From assembly GCA_902363735.1 (NCBI GenBank), contig CABJBA010000010.1, positions 62,001 to 126,000 on the forward strand: DNA of 64,000 nucleotides. Direction: 5' to 3'. This document shows positions 26,481 to 35,707 of this stretch, one piece after another (position 1 is the first letter of the stretch; each line of letters starts with the position of its first letter). A program made the translations under genes and the position numbers. The notes beneath the pieces were generated by a model. The model saw nothing but the letters and a program-made list of their open reading frames with translations. It ran no database searches and was not told the DNA's origin. This DNA is from Clostridiaceae bacterium. Lineage in GTDB: Bacteria; Bacillota; Clostridia; Lachnospirales; Lachnospiraceae.

Positions 26481-26681
26481 TTAACTATTGTTGTCAGAAG
26501 AAGAGGCCTTTAAACATAAATTGAAGGCCTTTGCCACTGTTGTAAACAAAAAGAGCACCTCAAAGCCCGTCGCAGTGACCATGGGCCAGGAAATAGCCTT
26601 CCATTTCATGCTTTGGGGCTTGTTCCTGATGGTATGCCTGGCATAAGTAACGTCCATTACAGGAGACAAAGTTATTGGCAA
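26481..26681 (-). CDS. Doubtful small membrane protein
   Basis: 66 residues with one hydrophobic helix (PMVTATGFEVLFLFTTVAKAF) near the C-terminus and a basic N-terminal half. The only start is a TTG with a poorly spaced AAAAAGG. It ends 34 bp before the small HMA-like gene. I do not recognise it; it could be a remnant of a longer gene. Confidence 0.3.
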   Translation of the reverse strand: MPITLSPVMDVTYARHTIRNKPQSMKWKAISWPMVTATGFEVLFLFTTVAKAFNLCLKASSSDNNS

Positions 26682-26711
26682 AATGGTTAAAAAACCTTTT
26701 TATAAATAACC

Positions 26712-26740
26712 TTGACTTCCATGCACTTCCATGCTATACT
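26712..26740 (+). promoter_or_regulatory. Promoter of the cold-shock gene
   Basis: TTGACT, 17-bp spacer, TATACT. Start near 26747 gives a leader of about 119 nt before the ATG at 26866, long as in other cold-shock mRNAs. Confidence 0.7.
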
Positions 26741-26768
26741 CAGTTAGTATTTTAATAAAGTTTTGATT

Positions 26769-26826
26769 TCGCATATATTGGTAAGTCATTATTCTATTGA
26801 TGATTTACACATGTATGCGATTTTTT
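26769..26826 (+). promoter_or_regulatory. Terminator-like hairpin in the cold-shock leader
   Basis: TCGCATA (26769-26775) pairs with TATGCGA (26814-26820); inside, GTAAGTCAT (26781-26789) pairs with ATGATTTAC (26800-26808) with one G-U. Six T follow directly. It lies inside the leader, 40 nt before the ATG, so it could act as an attenuator or temperature-sensitive structure. Confidence 0.65.
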
Positions 26827-26865
26827 AATTTATATAAATACAATAATATTAAGGAGGTATCTTTT

Positions 26866-27066
26866 ATGCAGAAAGGTACAGTGAAATGGTTTAACGCACA
26901 AAAAGGATTTGGTTTTATCTCTGACGAAGAAGGCAACGATATATTCGTTCATTTCTCCGGTCTCGCTATGGAAGGCTACAAATCTTTAGAAGATGGTCAG
27001 TCCGTCGTTTTCGAAACAACCAATGGAAATCGTGGTTTACAAGCTGTTAATGTACACATCGCTTAA
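26866..27066 (+). CDS. Cold-shock protein, CspA family
   Basis: 66 residues, a single cold-shock domain with both RNA-binding motifs, KGFGFI (RNP1) and DIFVHF (RNP2). It acts as an RNA chaperone. The ATG at 26866 is fixed by AAGGAGGT seven bases upstream; the longer frame starting at 26797 is leader. Expression is probably controlled through the structured leader. Confidence 0.96.
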   Translation: MQKGTVKWFNAQKGFGFISDEEGNDIFVHFSGLAMEGYKSLEDGQSVVFETTNGNRGLQAVNVHIA

Positions 27067-27419
27067 TCTTCTGTTAAACTAATAATCACATCTAACTTAT
27101 CCATTTTCTTCAAAATACCAAATTGATAAAATGAATATGTAACAAGTCTGTTTATTAAAGAAGTCAGAGCTATGTTTATTATTACAGCTAAGTCAGCAGG
27201 GTTTATTATTATATTCCTTGCTGACTCAACCTAAAATCTATTCTTGACCCAAATCTATATATTCCTTTCCTCACCATCAAAATCACCATCTGCTTTTAAA
27301 TTGCATGCATAATCGTTTGTAATTTTTTTTTCGATTACAAAAACAGACAACCACTTAACCGAAGTTTAAGCTAGTTGCCTGCGCTGAGACAATTGCTGAT
27401 ATTGCAGCAGCAACTGTAT
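27067..27419. other. Gene-free spacer after the cold-shock gene
   Basis: 353 bp without a gene. It holds a GTCAGCA...TGCTGAC stem near 27192-27226 that may end the cold-shock transcript (no clear T-run) and the minus-strand terminator listed next. Confidence 0.45.
27338..27381 (-). terminator. Terminator after the GntR gene
   Basis: Minus strand: AGGCAAC..GCTTAAA, CTTCGG apex, ..TTAAG..GTTGTCTG, then TTTTTG. Lies about 40 bp past the stop codon. Confidence 0.7.
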
Positions 27420-28166
27420 TTATTTATAAGCTATATTTCTGCATAGTGTAAATCTTATAAATTTATCTGTATAGTATTCCGTATTAAACATAAGAGGAAT
27501 ATTTTTTTCAGTATACTCCAACACATGGAAAGCCAGTAATGGTGTGCTTGCAGAAACTTTGAACAGATCTCCCAATTCTTCTCCAGAGATATATGGAAAC
27601 ATCTCCAATACTTCATTTGTTATAACAGACTCACATAGTTTTTCTATTGTGGGAAAAATGGTGGGTTCCAGATCTTCTCCAGTAAAGTCTTTACTTTTTA
27701 AAAGCCGTTCAGGAATTCTGTCAATATAAACGGCAGCCACTTCATGATTGGCATATAATAGTTTTTTCACTTCCAATATGGATTCCCCTGAATCTAAGTT
27801 TAATTTTTCGGATTCCATATCATCAGCTTTTCTAAATTGAAAATCCAAAACTCGAAAATAAACCAAATAACCATTATCTTTCAGGCAGCTTTCGATATCT
27901 CCGCCTAAATCAATTCTGTTTTCCAGTTTAGTTGCAAAGGAGTTAATCAGGGTTCCTCTTCCCTGAATCCGGGATACCAGTCCTTCACTTTCAAGAACAG
28001 TAACTGCTTCTCTCACAGTCAGACGGCTTACCCCCAGTTGGTTTGACAATTCAGTCTCATTGGGAAGAATTGGATTTTGGGTGTTTTTAATGAACTCCCT
28101 CAAACTTTCCAGTATCTTCTGTACAGTCGTAATTTTATTAACTTTTTTTATCTGTATATTTGACAT
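27420..28166 (-). CDS. GntR-family (HutC/UTRA) transcriptional regulator
   Basis: 248 residues. N-terminal winged helix (LPNETELSNQLGVSRLTVREAV) and a C-terminal UTRA effector domain (RIDLGG... VLEYTEKNIPLMFNTEYYTD). The ATG overlaps the TGA of the deaminase gene as TGATG, so the two are translationally coupled. It most likely senses a purine or deaminase product and regulates the deaminase operon and the divergent permease. Ends at a terminator. Confidence 0.9.
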   Translation of the reverse strand: MSNIQIKKVNKITTVQKILESLREFIKNTQNPILPNETELSNQLGVSRLTVREAVTVLESEGLVSRIQGRGTLINSFATKLENRIDLGGDIESCLKDNGYLVYFRVLDFQFRKADDMESEKLNLDSGESILEVKKLLYANHEVAAVYIDRIPERLLKSKDFTGEDLEPTIFPTIEKLCESVITNEVLEMFPYISGEELGDLFKVSASTPLLAFHVLEYTEKNIPLMFNTEYYTDKFIRFTLCRNIAYK

Positions 28167-29524
28167 CAGCAATTTCTCTTGATCAGCTTATCCACTACTT
28201 CATTTGCTTTGGCGGATATAGCTTCTTCATCTATGTTAACCAGTTCCTTATCCTTTACAACAATTTTTCCATTTATAACCGTATAATCAACGGGCCCCTT
28301 TACACCCACCGTTGCCAATACAGATTTCGGATCGTACTGTGTCCCTACAAATTCAAGTCTGTTTGTACGAATCATAAATAAATCAGCAGCTTTTCCGACT
28401 TCAATTGATCCAAGATCATTTCTTCCCAGAACTCTTGCACTGCCATTTGTGGCAAGCTTTAAAATATCATAGCCACTGGGAGCATTTCTGCTTGACTGCA
28501 ATCTGTGAAGCAAATATGCAGTTCTTATTTCTTCCAGCAGGTTAGAGCCATCATTACTTGCACTTCCATCAACAGCCAAGCCAACAGGAATATCCAGTTC
28601 AATCATCTCAGGTATCCTTGCAATGCCCGAAGAAAGTTTCATATTGGAAATAGGACAGTGAGCCACACCTGTTTTTGTTTTAGCAAGAACCTTAAGTTCC
28701 TCATCATTAAAATGTATTCCATGAGCAAACCATACATCCTCTCCTATCCAGCCAAGACTTTCCATATAATCAAGAGGTCTCATGTTGAACTGGCTTAAGG
28801 TAAAATTTTCCTCGTCTTTTGTTTCGGCTAAGTGGGTATGAAGGCGCACTCCGTATTTTCTGGCTAATACTGCGGATTCTTTCATCAGTTCACCAGTTAC
28901 ACTAAAAGGAGAACAGGGAGCCAATGCTATCTGGGTCATTGAGTTATGATCTTTATTATGATACTTCTTAATCAGTCTTTCAGAGTCATCTAATATTTCA
29001 TCAATTGTCTGAACTACTGAATCAGGCGGAAGCCCTCCGTCTTTCTTGCTCAATGACATACTTCCCCTGGAAGCATGCATTCTGATGCCAAGTTCTTTTG
29101 CAGCTTCAAATTGAACATCAATTAAATTTCCTTTTGTACCGGCAGGAAAAACGTAATGATGATCAAAGCAGGTGGTACAGCCATTTTTCATTAACTCGCC
29201 CATACCTACCAGAGAACTGTATCGAATCACCTCAGGAGTTATTCCCTTCCAGATTTCATATAAAGTAATAAGCCAGTCAAATAACTCCATATTTTGAACC
29301 TGGGGCAAATTCCTGGTAAATGTCTGGTATAAATGGTGGTGTGTGTTGATTAATCCAGGATAAACAATCATATCCTTTCCGTCGATAAATTCTTCAGCTT
29401 CAAATACTTCTGTACCTAAATATTTAATAAGGCCATCTTCAATAAACAAATTGACATGTTCCAATACCGTATCATTTGAATCACATGTTACCAAGGCTTT
29501 GATGTTTTTTATAAATAATGACAT
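28166..29524 (-). CDS. Amidohydrolase, probable 8-oxoguanine/aminopurine deaminase
   Basis: 452 residues, metal-dependent TIM-barrel amidohydrolase (TRZ/ATZ branch, COG0402). Metal ligands are visible: NTHHHLYQ, HTHLAE, FAHGIH and DGSASNDGSN; the last motif is typical of 8-oxoguanine deaminases. Guanine or another aminopurine remains possible. The true start is the ATG at 29524 with GGAGGG upstream; twelve extra codons upstream are not needed. Operon with the GntR regulator and divergent from the NCS2 permease, which together make a purine-salvage or catabolism module. Confidence 0.87.
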   Translation of the reverse strand: MSLFIKNIKALVTCDSNDTVLEHVNLFIEDGLIKYLGTEVFEAEEFIDGKDMIVYPGLINTHHHLYQTFTRNLPQVQNMELFDWLITLYEIWKGITPEVIRYSSLVGMGELMKNGCTTCFDHHYVFPAGTKGNLIDVQFEAAKELGIRMHASRGSMSLSKKDGGLPPDSVVQTIDEILDDSERLIKKYHNKDHNSMTQIALAPCSPFSVTGELMKESAVLARKYGVRLHTHLAETKDEENFTLSQFNMRPLDYMESLGWIGEDVWFAHGIHFNDEELKVLAKTKTGVAHCPISNMKLSSGIARIPEMIELDIPVGLAVDGSASNDGSNLLEEIRTAYLLHRLQSSRNAPSGYDILKLATNGSARVLGRNDLGSIEVGKAADLFMIRTNRLEFVGTQYDPKSVLATVGVKGPVDYTVINGKIVVKDKELVNIDEEAISAKANEVVDKLIKRNC

Positions 29525-29556
29525 AAATTCCCTCCAAATTACGTTAAGATATATAA

Positions 29557-29567
29557 TCATCTGATGA
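29557..29567. promoter_or_regulatory. Candidate operator of the purine module
   Basis: TCATCTGATGA is a perfect 5-1-5 inverted repeat, 33 bp upstream of the deaminase ATG in the divergent region. Confidence 0.35.
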
Positions 29568-29683
29568 CCTTATAAATATAATATATGTGATCGGATTTGT
29601 AAAGCCTAAAAAATTTTTAGATTTTAAGACATCAAGCATTTTAGCTGTTAAAAATAAAAATGTAGTAATTTTAAACAAAACGA

Positions 29684-29712
29684 TTGACACAAATACATTT
29701 TTAGTATATATT
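29684..29712 (+). promoter_or_regulatory. Promoter of the NCS2 permease gene
   Basis: TTGACA, 17-bp spacer, TATATT; start near 29719. The short leader shows no purine-riboswitch core. Confidence 0.65.
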
Positions 29713-29782
29713 ATGACAATAAACCGTAAAACCAGTCATACAGTATCGCAACATTTTATTCAAAAAATGAGAGGTGCAGAAA

Positions 29783-31138
29783 ATGAACAGCAACGAATCA
29801 GAAAAAATTTTATTAGCAAAATCAAAGTTACGGTATCAGGTAGGTGACAAACCAGGAGTCCTTACAGCTATCCTTTTAGGATTTCAAAACATTTTAACGG
29901 CGTTTAGCGGCATCATCGCAGTCCCGTTGATTATTGCAGGAATTTCAGGGGCCAGCATTATAGATACAGCTTATATGGTATCTGCAGCATTATTGGCATC
30001 AGGAATTGCTTCAATCATCCAGTCTCAGGGGTTTGGACCTAAAAAATTCCGTATTGGTGTTGGACTTCCAACAGTTATGGGTACGGATTTTGGTTTTGTA
30101 CCCCCGGCAAATGCAATTATTAATTCCATGGGCGGAGGTCTGGCCGGTTACTATGGAGCATCTATATTAGGTGCAATTTTTGAGTTTATCCTGAGTTTCT
30201 TTGTAAAACCTTTAATGAAGATATTTACACCGGTTGTAACGGGTACCGTTATTTCACTGATCGGTATGTCTATGATTCCAGTTGCCTTTGACTGGGTCGG
30301 CGGAGGAGTTGGCAACGAAAATTATGGTAACCCCATGTTTGTTGGAATTGCAGCAATTGTATTTATTGTAATACTGCTCTTAAACCGTTACACAAAAGGT
30401 ATGGTTAATACAGCTTCCGTTATGATCGGAATTGTTGTTGGCTACATAATCAGTATTCCCCTTGGGCTTGTGGACTTTTCACAGGTTTCAAGTGCCAATT
30501 GGATACAGCTTCCTCAAATTGCGCGTTTTGGTCTTGATTTTAACATTAAATTTGTAATTCCATTTCTTGCCGGTTATATTGTAACAGTAATCGAAACCGT
30601 AGGCGTTATGGAAACTCTTGGTGAAGTAACAGGTTCAGAACTGACAGAGGATGATATTGTTGCCGGCGTCAGAGCCGATGCAGTAAGTTCATTTATCGGT
30701 CCTTTCCTTGGATCTGGTCCTGCCCAGACATTCAGCCAGAATGTAGGATTGATTCCGCTTACAAAATGTGCATCTAAATATGTAGCAGTTATTACAGGAG
30801 TATTGCTTATTGTTATGAGTCTCTTTCCAAAACTTTCAACAATCGTATCCATTATGCCTCAGCCTGTACTCGGCGGCGCCGGAGTCTTAATGTTTGGTAC
30901 TGTAGCTGTTTCAGGCGTTAACACTTTAAAAAGTGTTCCTATGACCAATAGAAACCTGCTGGTTATAGCAAGTTCTCTGGGAATCGGTTTAGGTGTTACT
31001 TTCAGACCTGACATTGTTGCCCAGCTTCCTGGAATTTTAGGCAGTCTGTTTGGATCAGGTATTTCTGCCGGTACTATTGTAGCGTTAATACTTAGCTTTT
31101 TATTAAAAGATGATTCTAATGAAGCAGAAAACCAATAA
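29783..31138 (+). CDS. NCS2-family xanthine/uracil permease
   Basis: 451 residues with about 14 membrane segments. The nucleobase-transporter signature is present as QNVGLIPLTK (Q/E-N-x-G-x4-T-K/R). Imports xanthine, uric acid, guanine or uracil with protons. The ATG at 29783 has AGAGG at proper distance; an upstream GTG (29774) overlaps that site. It is divergent from the deaminase-GntR operon and likely supplies its substrate. Confidence 0.92.
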   Translation: MNSNESEKILLAKSKLRYQVGDKPGVLTAILLGFQNILTAFSGIIAVPLIIAGISGASIIDTAYMVSAALLASGIASIIQSQGFGPKKFRIGVGLPTVMGTDFGFVPPANAIINSMGGGLAGYYGASILGAIFEFILSFFVKPLMKIFTPVVTGTVISLIGMSMIPVAFDWVGGGVGNENYGNPMFVGIAAIVFIVILLLNRYTKGMVNTASVMIGIVVGYIISIPLGLVDFSQVSSANWIQLPQIARFGLDFNIKFVIPFLAGYIVTVIETVGVMETLGEVTGSELTEDDIVAGVRADAVSSFIGPFLGSGPAQTFSQNVGLIPLTKCASKYVAVITGVLLIVMSLFPKLSTIVSIMPQPVLGGAGVLMFGTVAVSGVNTLKSVPMTNRNLLVIASSLGIGLGVTFRPDIVAQLPGILGSLFGSGISAGTIVALILSFLLKDDSNEAENQ

Positions 31139-31181
31139 ATAAAAGTATTGATACAGCAATTTAACAAGATAACAGAGAAGT

Positions 31182-31220
31182 AAAAAGAGGTAATCGGATC
31201 ATGCCGATTACCTCTTTTTT
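31182..31220. terminator. Bidirectional terminator between permease and holA
   Basis: AAAAAGAGGTAATCGG and its complement form a 16-bp perfect stem with a 6-nt loop and T-run on both strands. Confidence 0.92.
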
Positions 31221-31263
31221 ATCCATACCATTACTACCTCTCAGGAATTGAGGATCTTGGGCT

Positions 31264-32235
31264 CTAATACTGATATGTCAGCAGCAGTTCCACTGCCATA
31301 CGCTCATTTAATTTTCCGGTTTTTACAGACTCTTCAGTTTCAACGCACAAACTTACACAAGATAGAATCTGCTCTCTGGAAAAAGATCTGGCCTGAGGCA
31401 TCAGCTTTCCGGCAGCAAAAGGCGGAATCTTAAGTTTAGAGGCAATTCCTCCCCGGTCCACCCCTTTTCCCATCAGTTCCTTAACCTGCAGAAGCTGGTT
31501 AAACTGCCTGGCAATGAGAAACAATATTCTCATAGGAGGCTCCTTAAGTGAAAGAAGATCCTCGTAAAGCTCCATCGCTACTTTAGACTGACGGTTGACC
31601 ATGGCTGTCACCATATCAAAAATCTTATTTGTAATGCGCACAGTACAGATGGTCTCTACATCCTTACTGGTAATCACCTCTCTTCCCAGGGTAAAGCTTA
31701 TGAGCTTTTCCAGCTCCATCCGGATATTCTCCATATCATCCCCCGTCATATCAAGAAACAATTCCATGGTATTACCTGTAATCTTTTTCCCTTCCCTGGC
31801 AAGAATACTTCCCGCCCATCTGGCAAGCTGAGCGGTATCCTGACGGCTCATTTCAGCCCCATAGCCCAGTTCTTTTACCTTTTTAAACATTTTACTCCGC
31901 TTATCTACTTCGGACTCCACAAAAATCAAACAGGTGGTTTCAGGCATAGAAGGCAGGTAAGATACCAGTTCTTCCGCTGCTGATTTAAAAAGTCCGCTGT
32001 CTTCCACCAGAATCAGGCGTTTTTCTCCGAAAAAGGGCATGGTATCAGCCAGACTGATAATTTTCCTCACATCAATCCCTTTTCCGGAGAACTGATTAAA
32101 GTTCATGGTGTCGTCACCTGTAATGGCGGCCTTCATCTGGTTTTTATAGCTGTTTTTTAAAAATGCCTCTTCTCCATAAATGAGATAGACGGGTCTGTAA
32201 CTGTGGTTTTTTATATCAAGAGCCAGAGTCTGCAT
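31264..32235 (-). CDS. holA: DNA polymerase III subunit delta
   Basis: 323 residues from the ATG at 32235, which has GAGAGG nine bases upstream; longer starts overlap comEC. The N-terminal PVYLIYGEEAFLK is the holA hallmark, followed by the AAA+-like and clamp-loader collar domains. It opens the sliding clamp during loading. Last gene of the operon that begins at 41069 and directly follows comEC, an order common in Firmicutes. Confidence 0.93.
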   Translation of the reverse strand: MQTLALDIKNHSYRPVYLIYGEEAFLKNSYKNQMKAAITGDDTMNFNQFSGKGIDVRKIISLADTMPFFGEKRLILVEDSGLFKSAAEELVSYLPSMPETTCLIFVESEVDKRSKMFKKVKELGYGAEMSRQDTAQLARWAGSILAREGKKITGNTMELFLDMTGDDMENIRMELEKLISFTLGREVITSKDVETICTVRITNKIFDMVTAMVNRQSKVAMELYEDLLSLKEPPMRILFLIARQFNQLLQVKELMGKGVDRGGIASKLKIPPFAAGKLMPQARSFSREQILSCVSLCVETEESVKTGKLNERMAVELLLTYQY

Positions 32236-32278
32236 CACATTTTTCCTCTCTGTCATAAATTCTTTCATACTTGCTTTT

Positions 32279-34663
32279 TTAATTATTATACCGGGATAAA
32301 TCATCTCCGTCAACGAAACTTGAAAACCGGATTCTTTCTCCATCAGTCCACATCATAACCGCACCTCCTGCTGCCGTATGAAAGACTTCTGTTCCATTAT
32401 CTTTAAAACGGTCCATGGCCTCTCTGTGAGGATGCCCATAAGAATTGCCCTCCCCATAAGAAACCACCGCCCAGTGGGGCTTTACTTCATTTAAAAATGC
32501 TTCTCCGGAGGAAAATTTAGAACCATGGTGGGCCACCTTCAGTATATTTACCTCACCAAGAAGCCGCTTTACTCCTGGACGTTCCAATAACTGTGCCTCG
32601 CTGTCTTCCCCTATGTCTCCTGTAAACAGCATTCTGCAGTTTTCATAGTCCATTCTCAAAACCGATGATCCCTCATTGGCATTTTCCGGGCTGTCCTCTT
32701 TTCCTGGATAAAGACAGGAAATGGCAAGTTCTCCTGCCTGAAATATATCCCCTCCGGCCACATAGGTCACTCTGGTCCCCCTTTTCTCTGCAAGGACATC
32801 CAGCTTCTTTAACGGCTCTTCTTCCCTTCCATGATACGGAAGTATGAGATTTTCAATTTTTACATCCTCACTGGTTTCCAGCAGATAAATCACTCCGCTT
32901 ATATGATCCTGATCCCCATGGCTGATAAATACATAATCAATCACAGAAATACCCAGGCTTTTTAAGCATGGCTCCAGGGAATATTTTCCCAAAGACTTTT
33001 TTGAGGTACTTCCTCCATCCACTAAAACCACAGACGTTCCCGTCCGAAGCAGGATTCCATCTCCCTGACCCACATCGAGAAATACCGCTTCCAGACCTTT
33101 AACCGGGCCTGGCTTTAAAAGAAGAATACAAAGGCAGTACACCCCCAGCAAGGCTAGAACCTTAAAACCATAAAAAAGTCCCTTATTTTCCTCTTTTCTC
33201 TCCTCTCCATCTTCCTTCTTACCGTCTCTCTCTGCCCGATACTCCTCCCATACCTTCAAACAAATCACCATAGCAAGAAGTACCAGGCCATAACCCCAAA
33301 GCCTTCCCGGTTCCGGCCTTCCAAATGTCAGACTATATCCCGGAAGCTTCTCCATGGCCTTACAAATCCATTCATAAAACCAAAGAATATAATGCCCCGT
33401 TCCAGCTGCACCTGTACCGAGAACAGTACTGAAACTTCCAAGAAAAATCACACCGATTCCAGAACAGACTACTGCATCCATCAGAGGAATGAGAAGTAGA
33501 TTTAAGAACAAACCATAAAAGGGAATCTGATAGAAGTGGTATAAAGTAAATGGCATGGTAACCGCTGAAACAGCAATTCCAGTAGAAACGGCACCCGATA
33601 ATATATGATTTCTTCCCAGCCAGCTTCTCAGTACAGGACTCAAACCACCGATTGCAAAAACAGCACCAAAAGACAGCTGAACCCCTCCCTGGACAAGAAT
33701 CAAAGGTGACTGTGCTCCCAAAAGCAGCAGGGCCAGGGAAGCAGAGGACAAAAGATCATAGGTCCTGCCAAGATAAGATGCCAGAAATACCACACACATC
33801 ATGATAACCGCCCTTACCACTGATGAACTGCTTCCGGTGAGAATTCCGTATAACACTACCAAAACGGTCCCTCCCAGCCCGGACCATCCATACCCAAATC
33901 CAACCCTTCTTAAAGCCCGGTAAAACGACAGACCCAGAAAAGACATATGCATTCCGCTGATTGCCAGAAGATGAGCTATTCCATTTTTCTGATATAAAGA
34001 TTCAATTTCCCTTGGAAGCCCGCTTTTATCTCCTAAAACAGCCGCCGTTAAAATCCCGCCGTCTTCCGCGGATGTATACTGGTAAATAATCTTCTTTCCC
34101 CATTCCCTGACCCGGCGCAGCCCCTCAGAAAAAGCATTATATCTGAAATCGCAAATCTCCGCTTCGTCTCCGAACATCTTTCCGTCAAGTCCCAGCCCAT
34201 GGTAATACCCCCGGCTATCAAACTCTCCCGGGTTTCTGGCTTCAGGAAATGGCTCTATCTTCCCATTTACCCGAATCACCTGCCCCAGTCTCAGGCCGCC
34301 CTTCCCAAAAGGCATTTCCCTGCCCTCAATCGCATTAACCGATACCAGCAATCCGGAAACAGAATAGTATCTATCCTGGTCTTTTACTTTATTCTTCTTT
34401 AACACAATCTGAAGGGTTCCATCTTTCTCCTCAAAAGAGGAAACTTTCCCTTCTGCCTCCGCATACGTTCCGGAAAGTTCTTTTATGACCTCTTCCCGAT
34501 CTTCCCACTTTCTGCATTCATATCCGGCCCGTCCTGCCCCAAGATATAAAAAAGCGAGGGGCAAAAAGACCCAAAGGGTGCTTCTGCCTCTCACATAACC
34601 ATAACAAATGATCCCGGCGGCCAAAAGGGCCGGGATGAAAAGCCAAGATGTCAAAGTCAGCAA
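32279..34663 (-). CDS. comEC: DNA uptake channel protein ComEC/Rec2
   Basis: 794 residues as given from TTG. Order: membrane N-terminus, OB-like region, Competence domain with many membrane helices (residues ~220-480), and a C-terminal metallo-beta-lactamase domain (DVGQGDG, SHGDQDH, AHHGS). It carries single-stranded DNA through the membrane in transformation. The homologous N-terminus seems to continue upstream (RPLCLIAGGFVLGE) in the same frame to an ATA codon at 34720-34718, which has AGGAGG nine bases upstream and overlaps the TAA of the preceding gene. No ATG/GTG/TTG fits there, so the real start may be AUA. Confidence 0.92.
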   Translation of the reverse strand: MLTLTSWLFIPALLAAGIICYGYVRGRSTLWVFLPLAFLYLGAGRAGYECRKWEDREEVIKELSGTYAEAEGKVSSFEEKDGTLQIVLKKNKVKDQDRYYSVSGLLVSVNAIEGREMPFGKGGLRLGQVIRVNGKIEPFPEARNPGEFDSRGYYHGLGLDGKMFGDEAEICDFRYNAFSEGLRRVREWGKKIIYQYTSAEDGGILTAAVLGDKSGLPREIESLYQKNGIAHLLAISGMHMSFLGLSFYRALRRVGFGYGWSGLGGTVLVVLYGILTGSSSSVVRAVIMMCVVFLASYLGRTYDLLSSASLALLLLGAQSPLILVQGGVQLSFGAVFAIGGLSPVLRSWLGRNHILSGAVSTGIAVSAVTMPFTLYHFYQIPFYGLFLNLLLIPLMDAVVCSGIGVIFLGSFSTVLGTGAAGTGHYILWFYEWICKAMEKLPGYSLTFGRPEPGRLWGYGLVLLAMVICLKVWEEYRAERDGKKEDGEERKEENKGLFYGFKVLALLGVYCLCILLLKPGPVKGLEAVFLDVGQGDGILLRTGTSVVLVDGGSTSKKSLGKYSLEPCLKSLGISVIDYVFISHGDQDHISGVIYLLETSEDVKIENLILPYHGREEEPLKKLDVLAEKRGTRVTYVAGGDIFQAGELAISCLYPGKEDSPENANEGSSVLRMDYENCRMLFTGDIGEDSEAQLLERPGVKRLLGEVNILKVAHHGSKFSSGEAFLNEVKPHWAVVSYGEGNSYGHPHREAMDRFKDNGTEVFHTAAGGAVMMWTDGERIRFSSFVDGDDLSRYNN

Positions 34664-34716
34664 AGCGGCAGTCTCTCCAAGTACAAATCCCCCTGCTATC
34701 AGACATAATGGGCGTT

Positions 34717-35691
34717 TTATTCTTCTATTCCTCCTGTTTCTTCCTCATTCTCCCCGTTGTAATCCAGATTCCTCTCAAAAAGCTGATTTAAAGAAATAGA
34801 ATCCCGGAACATCATTTCCTGGGAACCATTGACCGTAATCTGTACTTTGTTGACAGAGGAAACTGCTGCCAGAGAGTTTACAATAGAATAAATAGGGATA
34901 TATTCCTTGACCTCCAGCCCGTTATTAAGAAATGAGGAATCAAAATTAATATAGCAAACATTTTCATTGACGGATACATTTAAAAGCTTTGTATCCTTAG
35001 GAAGGGTGGGATTCATCCCCGGCCTTCCCGGTCCTGCAATAAGCTGTTCAATAACCAGCTTTTCCAGGGAAGTGTTGACGCTGTGAACCACTTCTCTTGT
35101 TTCCTTTACCAGCTTTTCTCCTGCTTCATCGGAAAAATATAAAGAAAGTTCCGTCTTTTCAAAGGTGTTTACATTGCTGATATTGTCGATAAAGTCCGTG
35201 TTGGTCATAGGACCTACCGGATTTCCCAAAACATCCATAAGGGGCTGCTCCGCCGTATAGACAGCCACATAATCCACCCCTTCAATCTGGGTCAGAGTCC
35301 TGACCAGAGAAGCCCTGCACAAAATCTCTCTGGTCCCGTTCATCATAGCATAATTGTTGTCAAAGTAAAGATAAAGGACCGTGTCCTCCAGCTTATATTT
35401 ATCAAATCCAACCTTGTCCGGAACAGCGGCCTGCCGGTCCAAATCCTTTGGAACCGTACGAAGCTGCTCCAGTAAATTCTTAATCTTCCAGTCCTTTTCC
35501 TCCATGGAGGAGTCTTCCTGCTTATGAGGCATGGTGTACTCCTGAGGTTCCAGCCTTGTCATGGCAGAATTTAAATAATATATTTTATAAATGCCATCCG
35601 CAGCTCCTTCTTCCATGCGATCCTTTTTTCCGCATCCGGTCAGAAAGACTAAAAGCGCCAGGAGGATCAGAATATTCTTTCGTCCTTTCAT
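34717..35691 (-). CDS. GerMN-domain lipoprotein
   Basis: 324 residues. Lipoprotein signal with lipobox FLTGC (Cys20), then two GerMN-like domains (around residues 85-175 and 210-310; second one with IEQLIAGP and YINFDSSF). GerM in Bacillus is a sporulation/germination lipoprotein and related Firmicute proteins partner with cell-wall sensor kinases. The histidine kinase gene ends 16 bp upstream, so it may act as an extracellular partner of that kinase. Confidence 0.87.
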   Translation of the reverse strand: MKGRKNILILLALLVFLTGCGKKDRMEEGAADGIYKIYYLNSAMTRLEPQEYTMPHKQEDSSMEEKDWKIKNLLEQLRTVPKDLDRQAAVPDKVGFDKYKLEDTVLYLYFDNNYAMMNGTREILCRASLVRTLTQIEGVDYVAVYTAEQPLMDVLGNPVGPMTNTDFIDNISNVNTFEKTELSLYFSDEAGEKLVKETREVVHSVNTSLEKLVIEQLIAGPGRPGMNPTLPKDTKLLNVSVNENVCYINFDSSFLNNGLEVKEYIPIYSIVNSLAAVSSVNKVQITVNGSQEMMFRDSISLNQLFERNLDYNGENEEETGGIEE

Positions 35692-35707
35692 GAAATACCT
35701 CCTGTCT

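Noticed and set aside
26797..26865. N-terminal extension of the cold-shock protein
   Set aside because: The sequence is leader RNA with a hairpin and T-run; a perfect ribosome site precedes the internal ATG and the family starts there.
29719..29783. Possible purine riboswitch in front of the NCS2 permease
   Set aside because: The leader is only about 64 nt and shows no conserved purine-aptamer core.
34518..34706. Minus-strand frame overlapping the start of comEC
   Set aside because: Out of frame with comEC, rich in Arg/Cys/Trp without domain likeness; it is a shadow.
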